64,000 nt of DNA from Pseudomonas asturiensis (GTDB lineage: Bacteria; Pseudomonadota; Gammaproteobacteria; Pseudomonadales; Pseudomonadaceae). The DNA lies in assembly GCF_900143095.1 (NCBI RefSeq), contig NZ_FRDA01000002.1:186001-250000 (forward strand), given 5' to 3'. A program made the translations under genes and the position numbers. Shown in pieces: positions 60,329 to 64,000 of this stretch. Position 1 is the stretch's first letter. Each line of letters opens with the position of its first letter. Below the pieces are notes generated by a model. That model was not told where the DNA came from. It did not search any database and saw nothing but the letters and a program-made list of their open reading frames with translations.

Positions 60329-61570
60329 ATGTCCCAGACAATCGCTCATCTGCGCTATCCCCTCACCGCCCTTGCCCTGGTTGTGATCAGCGCCTGTGGT
60401 CGCGCGCCTGAGGCCACTCAGGCACCGGCCGCCGCCAAGGTCAGCGTCGCCAGGGTGCTGGAACAACCCGTCAACGAATGGGACGAGTTCACCGGCCGCC
60501 TGGAAGCACCGGAAACCGTTGAAGTGCGCCCACGGGTGTCCGGCCAGATCGATCAGGTGGCGTTCACCGACGGTTCGCTGGTCAAGAAAGGCGACCTGCT
60601 GTTCCAGATCGACCCGCGTCCGTTCCAGTCTGAAGTTCGTCGCCTGGAAGCCCAGTTGCAACAAGCGCGTGCGGTCGCCCTGCGCAGCGATAACGAAGCC
60701 CAGCGCGGTGAGCGTCTGCGCACCAACAATGCCATTTCCGCAGAGCTGGCCGATTCGCGCACCACGTCGGCGCAGGAAGCCAAGGCTGGGGTCGCAGCGA
60801 TTCAGGCACAGCTGGATCTGGCCCGCCTTAACCTCAGCTTCACCCGCGTAACCGCCCCGATCACAGGCCGCGTCAGCCGTGCCGAGATCACCGCTGGCAA
60901 CATTGTGACCGCCGATGTCACACCGCTGACCAGTGTGGTCTCCACCGACAAGGTCTACGCCTACTTCGACGCCGACGAGCGTGTGTTCCTCAAATACACC
61001 GAACTGGCCCGCAAGGGTCAGCGCGGCCAGACCACCCCGGTTTATCTGGGCCTGTCCAACGAAAATGGCAACCCGCACCTGGGCCAGATGAACTTCGTCG
61101 ATAACCAGGTCAACCCGCGCACCGGCACCATCCGTGGCCGCGCCGTGTTCGACAACAGCGATGGCAGCTTCACACCTGGTCTTTACGCACGCCTCAAGCT
61201 GGTCGGCAGCGGCACCTATTCTGCCGTGCTGATCAACGATGAAGCTGTCGGCACCGACCTGGGCAAGAAGTTCGTGCTCGTCATGGACAAGGACAACAAG
61301 CCGGCTTATCGCCCGGTCGAGCTGGGTCCGAAAATCGAAGGGCTGCGCATCGTACGCAACGGTCTTGGCAAGGACGACACCATTGTCGTCAAAGGTTTGC
61401 AGCGCGTACGCCCCGGCCAGCCTGTGGACCCTGAAGTCACGCCGATGGCCAGCGCCGACACCCTCGCCCTGCTGCTCAAACAACGTCAGGCCCTCGAAGC
61501 CAGCAATCCGCAACAGTCGGCGCCCAACGCGACCGCCAAACTCGCCAGCGCCACCGCGCCTCGCGGCTAA
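60329..61570 (+). CDS. mexE: RND efflux periplasmic adaptor MexE
   Basis: 413 residues from ATG 60329 (GGCGGA upstream; the frame runs up to 60239 without a better start). Lipoprotein signal with 'LALVVISACG' (lipobox ISAC). HlyD-type fold: 'VEVRPRVSGQIDQVAFTDGS' and 'VKKGDLLFQIDPRPF' (lipoyl half), coiled-coil hairpin at 105-165, 'TRVTAPITGRVSRAEITAGN' and a C-terminal beta-barrel/MP domain ('YRPVELGPKIEGLRIVRNGL'). Joins the inner-membrane pump MexF to an outer-membrane channel. Twelve bases separate it from mexF. Confidence 0.95.
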   Translation: MSQTIAHLRYPLTALALVVISACGRAPEATQAPAAAKVSVARVLEQPVNEWDEFTGRLEAPETVEVRPRVSGQIDQVAFTDGSLVKKGDLLFQIDPRPFQSEVRRLEAQLQQARAVALRSDNEAQRGERLRTNNAISAELADSRTTSAQEAKAGVAAIQAQLDLARLNLSFTRVTAPITGRVSRAEITAGNIVTADVTPLTSVVSTDKVYAYFDADERVFLKYTELARKGQRGQTTPVYLGLSNENGNPHLGQMNFVDNQVNPRTGTIRGRAVFDNSDGSFTPGLYARLKLVGSGTYSAVLINDEAVGTDLGKKFVLVMDKDNKPAYRPVELGPKIEGLRIVRNGLGKDDTIVVKGLQRVRPGQPVDPEVTPMASADTLALLLKQRQALEASNPQQSAPNATAKLASATAPRG

Positions 61571-61582
61571 GGGACTCGTTCG

Positions 61583-64000
61583 ATGAACTTCTCAAAATTC
61601 TTTATCTCGCGGCCGATCTTTGCCGCCGTGCTGTCACTGTTGATCCTGATCGCCGGTGCCATCTCGCTGTTCCAGTTGCCCATCAGTGAATACCCGGAAG
61701 TGGTGCCGCCCACCGTCGTCGTGCGCGCCAACTTCCCCGGCGCCAACCCCAAGGTGATCGGTGAAACCGTGGCCTCGCCACTGGAACAGGCCATTACCGG
61801 CGTCGAGAACATGCTCTACATGTCATCGCAGGCCACTGCCGACGGCAAACTGACCCTGACCATCACCTTCGCCCTGGGCACCGACCTGGACAACGCGCAG
61901 GTGCAGGTGCAGAACCGCGTGACGCGCACCGAACCCAAGCTGCCTGAAGAGGTGACTCGGATCGGTATCACGGTGGACAAGGCCTCGCCCGACCTGACCA
62001 TGGTCGTGCACTTGACCTCGCCGGATCAGCGTTACGACATGCTGTACCTGTCCAACTATGCCGTGCTCAACATCAAGGATGAGCTGGCCCGCCTGGGCGG
62101 TGTGGGCGATGTGCAACTGTTCGGTATGGGCGACTACTCGCTGCGTGTCTGGCTCGACCCGAACAAGACCGCCTCGCGCAACCTGACCGCCACTGACGTG
62201 GTCAATGCGATTCGCGAGCAGAACCGCCAGGTTGCCGCAGGCCAGTTGGGCGCCCCGCCCTCGCCCAATGCCACCAGTTTCCAGATGTCGATCAACACGC
62301 AGGGTCGCCTGGTCACCGAGGAAGAGTTCGAGAATGTGGTGATCCGCGCCGGTGCCGATGGCGAAATCACCCGCCTGAAAGACGTGGCCCGCATCGAACT
62401 GGGTTCCAGCCAGTACGCCTTGCGTTCGCTGCTCAACAACCAGCCGGCCGTGGCGATGCCGATCTTCCAGCGCCCGGGCTCCAACGCCATCGATATTTCC
62501 AACGATGTGCGGGCCAAAATGGCCGAGCTGAAAAAGGGCTTCCCCGAGGGGATGGACTACAGCATCGTGTATGACCCGACCATCTTCGTGCGCGGCTCCA
62601 TCGAAGCGGTGATCCACACCCTGTTCGAAGCACTGATTCTGGTGGTGCTGGTGGTAATCCTGTTCCTGCAGACCTGGCGTGCCTCGATCATTCCGCTGGT
62701 GGCCGTGCCGGTGTCGCTGATCGGTACGTTCGCGGTGATGCACCTGTTCGGCTTCTCGCTCAACGCGCTGTCGCTGTTCGGGCTGGTGCTGGCCATCGGG
62801 ATCGTGGTGGACGATGCGATCGTGGTGGTGGAGAACGTCGAGCGAAATATCGAGTTGGGGCTTGAACCGGTCGCAGCGACTCACAAAGCCATGGGCGAAG
62901 TGACCGGGCCGATCATCGCCACGGCGCTGGTGCTCTGTGCGGTCTTCGTGCCGGCAGCGTTCATTTCCGGCCTCACCGGACAGTTCTACAAACAGTTCGC
63001 GTTGACCATTGCCATCTCGACCGTGATCTCCGCGTTCAACTCGCTGACCCTGTCGCCTGCACTGGCTGCCGTTCTGCTCAAAGGCCATGACGCGCCTAAA
63101 GACCGTTTCTCACGTTTCCTCGACAAGCTGCTGGGCGGCTGGCTGTTCCGTCCGTTCAACCGCTTCTTCGAGAGGGCCAGCCATGGCTACGTCGGCACGG
63201 TTGCCCGGGTCATTCGCAGCAGTGGCATTGCCTTGCTGGTGTACGCAGGCCTGATGGTGCTGACCTGGATGGGGTTCTCCAGCACGCCGACCGGTTTCGT
63301 ACCCAGCCAGGACAAGCAGTACCTGGTGGCCTTTGCCCAGTTGCCGGATGCGGCGAGCCTGGACCGCACCGAAGACGTCATCAAGCGCATGTCTGAGCTG
63401 GCCCTGAAACAGCCGGGCGTGGAAAACGCGATTGCGTTCCCGGGTCTCTCGATCAACGGGTTCACCAACAGCCCGAACAACGGCGTTGTCTTCGTCGCGC
63501 TCAAGCCGTTCGATCAGCGCACCGACCCGAGCCAGTCAGCCAATGCCATTGCCGGCGCCTTGAACGGCCAGTTCGCGTCGATTCAGGAAGCCTACATGGC
63601 GATCTTCCCGCCGCCTCCGGTACAGGGTCTGGGTACTATCGGCGGGTTCCGCCTGCAGATCGAGGACCGAGGCAATCTGGGCTACGACGAGCTGTACAAG
63701 GAAACCCAGAATGTCATCGCCAAAAGCCGTAGCGTGCCTGAACTGGCAGGCCTGTTCACCAGCTACACCGTGAACGTACCGCAGGTCGATGCATCGATTG
63801 ACCGTGAAAAGGCCAAGACCCACGGCGTGGCGATCAGCGATATCTTCGACACCCTGCAGGTCTACCTGGGTTCTCTGTACGCCAACGATTTCAACCGTTT
63901 CGGTCGTACCTATCAGGTCAACGTTCAGGCTGAACAGCAGTTCCGTCAGGATGCCGACCAGATCGGTCAGCTCAAGGTGCGTAACAACTTGGGCGAAATG
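61583..64000 (+). CDS. mexF: RND efflux transporter MexF (3' end outside window)
   Basis: The first 806 codons are present, starting ATG 61583. Opens 'MNFSKFFISRPIFAAVLS', the MexF-type N-terminus. Signatures: 'PVSLIGTFAVMHLFGFSLNA' then 'LSLFGLVLAIGIVVDDAIVV' with the proton-relay Asp pair (DD) in helix 4, 'FISGLTGQFYKQFALTIAIS' and the periplasmic docking loops. Exports chloramphenicol, fluoroquinolones and signalling precursors in P. aeruginosa. The expected oprN-type gene would lie beyond the right edge. Confidence 0.95.
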   Translation, partial: MNFSKFFISRPIFAAVLSLLILIAGAISLFQLPISEYPEVVPPTVVVRANFPGANPKVIGETVASPLEQAITGVENMLYMSSQATADGKLTLTITFALGTDLDNAQVQVQNRVTRTEPKLPEEVTRIGITVDKASPDLTMVVHLTSPDQRYDMLYLSNYAVLNIKDELARLGGVGDVQLFGMGDYSLRVWLDPNKTASRNLTATDVVNAIREQNRQVAAGQLGAPPSPNATSFQMSINTQGRLVTEEEFENVVIRAGADGEITRLKDVARIELGSSQYALRSLLNNQPAVAMPIFQRPGSNAIDISNDVRAKMAELKKGFPEGMDYSIVYDPTIFVRGSIEAVIHTLFEALILVVLVVILFLQTWRASIIPLVAVPVSLIGTFAVMHLFGFSLNALSLFGLVLAIGIVVDDAIVVVENVERNIELGLEPVAATHKAMGEVTGPIIATALVLCAVFVPAAFISGLTGQFYKQFALTIAISTVISAFNSLTLSPALAAVLLKGHDAPKDRFSRFLDKLLGGWLFRPFNRFFERASHGYVGTVARVIRSSGIALLVYAGLMVLTWMGFSSTPTGFVPSQDKQYLVAFAQLPDAASLDRTEDVIKRMSELALKQPGVENAIAFPGLSINGFTNSPNNGVVFVALKPFDQRTDPSQSANAIAGALNGQFASIQEAYMAIFPPPPVQGLGTIGGFRLQIEDRGNLGYDELYKETQNVIAKSRSVPELAGLFTSYTVNVPQVDASIDREKAKTHGVAISDIFDTLQVYLGSLYANDFNRFGRTYQVNVQAEQQFRQDADQIGQLKVRNNLGEM

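Noticed and set aside
60311..61513. Minus-strand open frame of 400 codons opposite mexE
   Set aside because: Shadow of a conserved gene in GC-rich DNA; so is the 421-codon frame opposite mexF (61823-63088).

Overview
The window looks like a chromosomal segment of a fluorescent pseudomonad, most likely of the Pseudomonas syringae group. This is inferred from the mexEF-type efflux genes with a MexT-like box, the REP-like 'GGGAGGGAGCTTGCTCGCGA' palindromes, the coniferyl-aldehyde-dehydrogenase-type ALDH, the OPT transporter and the overall codon use. I saw no rRNA, tRNA, CRISPR array or intact insertion sequence. Several stretches are decayed (pseudogenes, truncated genes, att-like repeats), so this is accessory, rearranged DNA ending in conserved efflux genes at the right edge.

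Layout. (1) 1-4.2 kb: a very large STAND-type P-loop NTPase with a long helical-repeat tail, open at the window edge and broken by an apparent frameshift near 1225. (2) 4.2-5.5 kb: att-like sequence, a headless LysR gene and a decayed PEP-mutase/isocitrate-lyase-family fragment. (3) 5.5-8.6 kb: a three-gene operon (two TIM-barrel sugar isomerase/epimerase-like enzymes around a Gfo/Idh/MocA oxidoreductase). (4) 8.9-11.7 kb: an NmrA-type reductase, a quinone-oxidoreductase-like enzyme and a divergent LysR. (5) 11.8-23.1 kb: a dense array of small unrelated genes on both strands, many from families used as immunity proteins against polymorphic toxins (SUKH/SMI1-KNR4, Imm22, DUF4303, DUF4375, DUF7716-like), with broken toxin- or immunity-like scraps and one secreted M20 carboxypeptidase. 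(6) 23.4-28.3 kb: a GntR-controlled catabolic operon (SDR, BKACE/DUF849, SMP-30 lactonase, MFS carrier).

(7) 28.5-48 kb is the most interesting part: a self-contained NRPS-independent siderophore (NIS) locus. On the minus strand lie a TonB receptor, a small ParB/Srx protein resembling the free-serine kinase SbnI, and a CitE/HpcH-type lyase in the role of SbnG. Divergently on the plus strand are an SbnH-like PLP decarboxylase, an SbnA-like synthase, an opine dehydrogenase-family protein where SbnB would be expected, one single IucA/IucC synthetase, an MFS exporter and a class V aminotransferase-fold enzyme. These are followed by an ECF sigma factor, a FecR anti-sigma factor, a second and clearly paralogous TonB receptor with an STN signalling domain, and a FecB/FecCD/FecE-like ABC importer. 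The parts list matches the precursor supply of staphyloferrin B (O-phosphoserine, L-2,3-diaminopropionate, citrate, decarboxylation) but has only one NIS synthetase and an opine dehydrogenase, so the product cannot be assigned to a siderophore I know. Fur-like boxes and a perfect 24-bp inverted repeat sit at its promoters.

(8) 48-55 kb: an amino-acid permease fragment, a GST, two paralogous DJ-1/PfpI proteins, an aldehyde dehydrogenase, LysR and TetR regulators and an Old Yellow Enzyme, with three copies of a TetR-type operator linking tetR, one DJ-1 gene and the OYE into an electrophile-stress regulon. (9) 55-60 kb: GNAT, NUDIX, a 183-bp tandem REP-containing repeat, an OPT transporter, a haloacid dehalogenase and an internally deleted SDR. 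(10) 60.3-64 kb: mexE and the first 806 codons of mexF.
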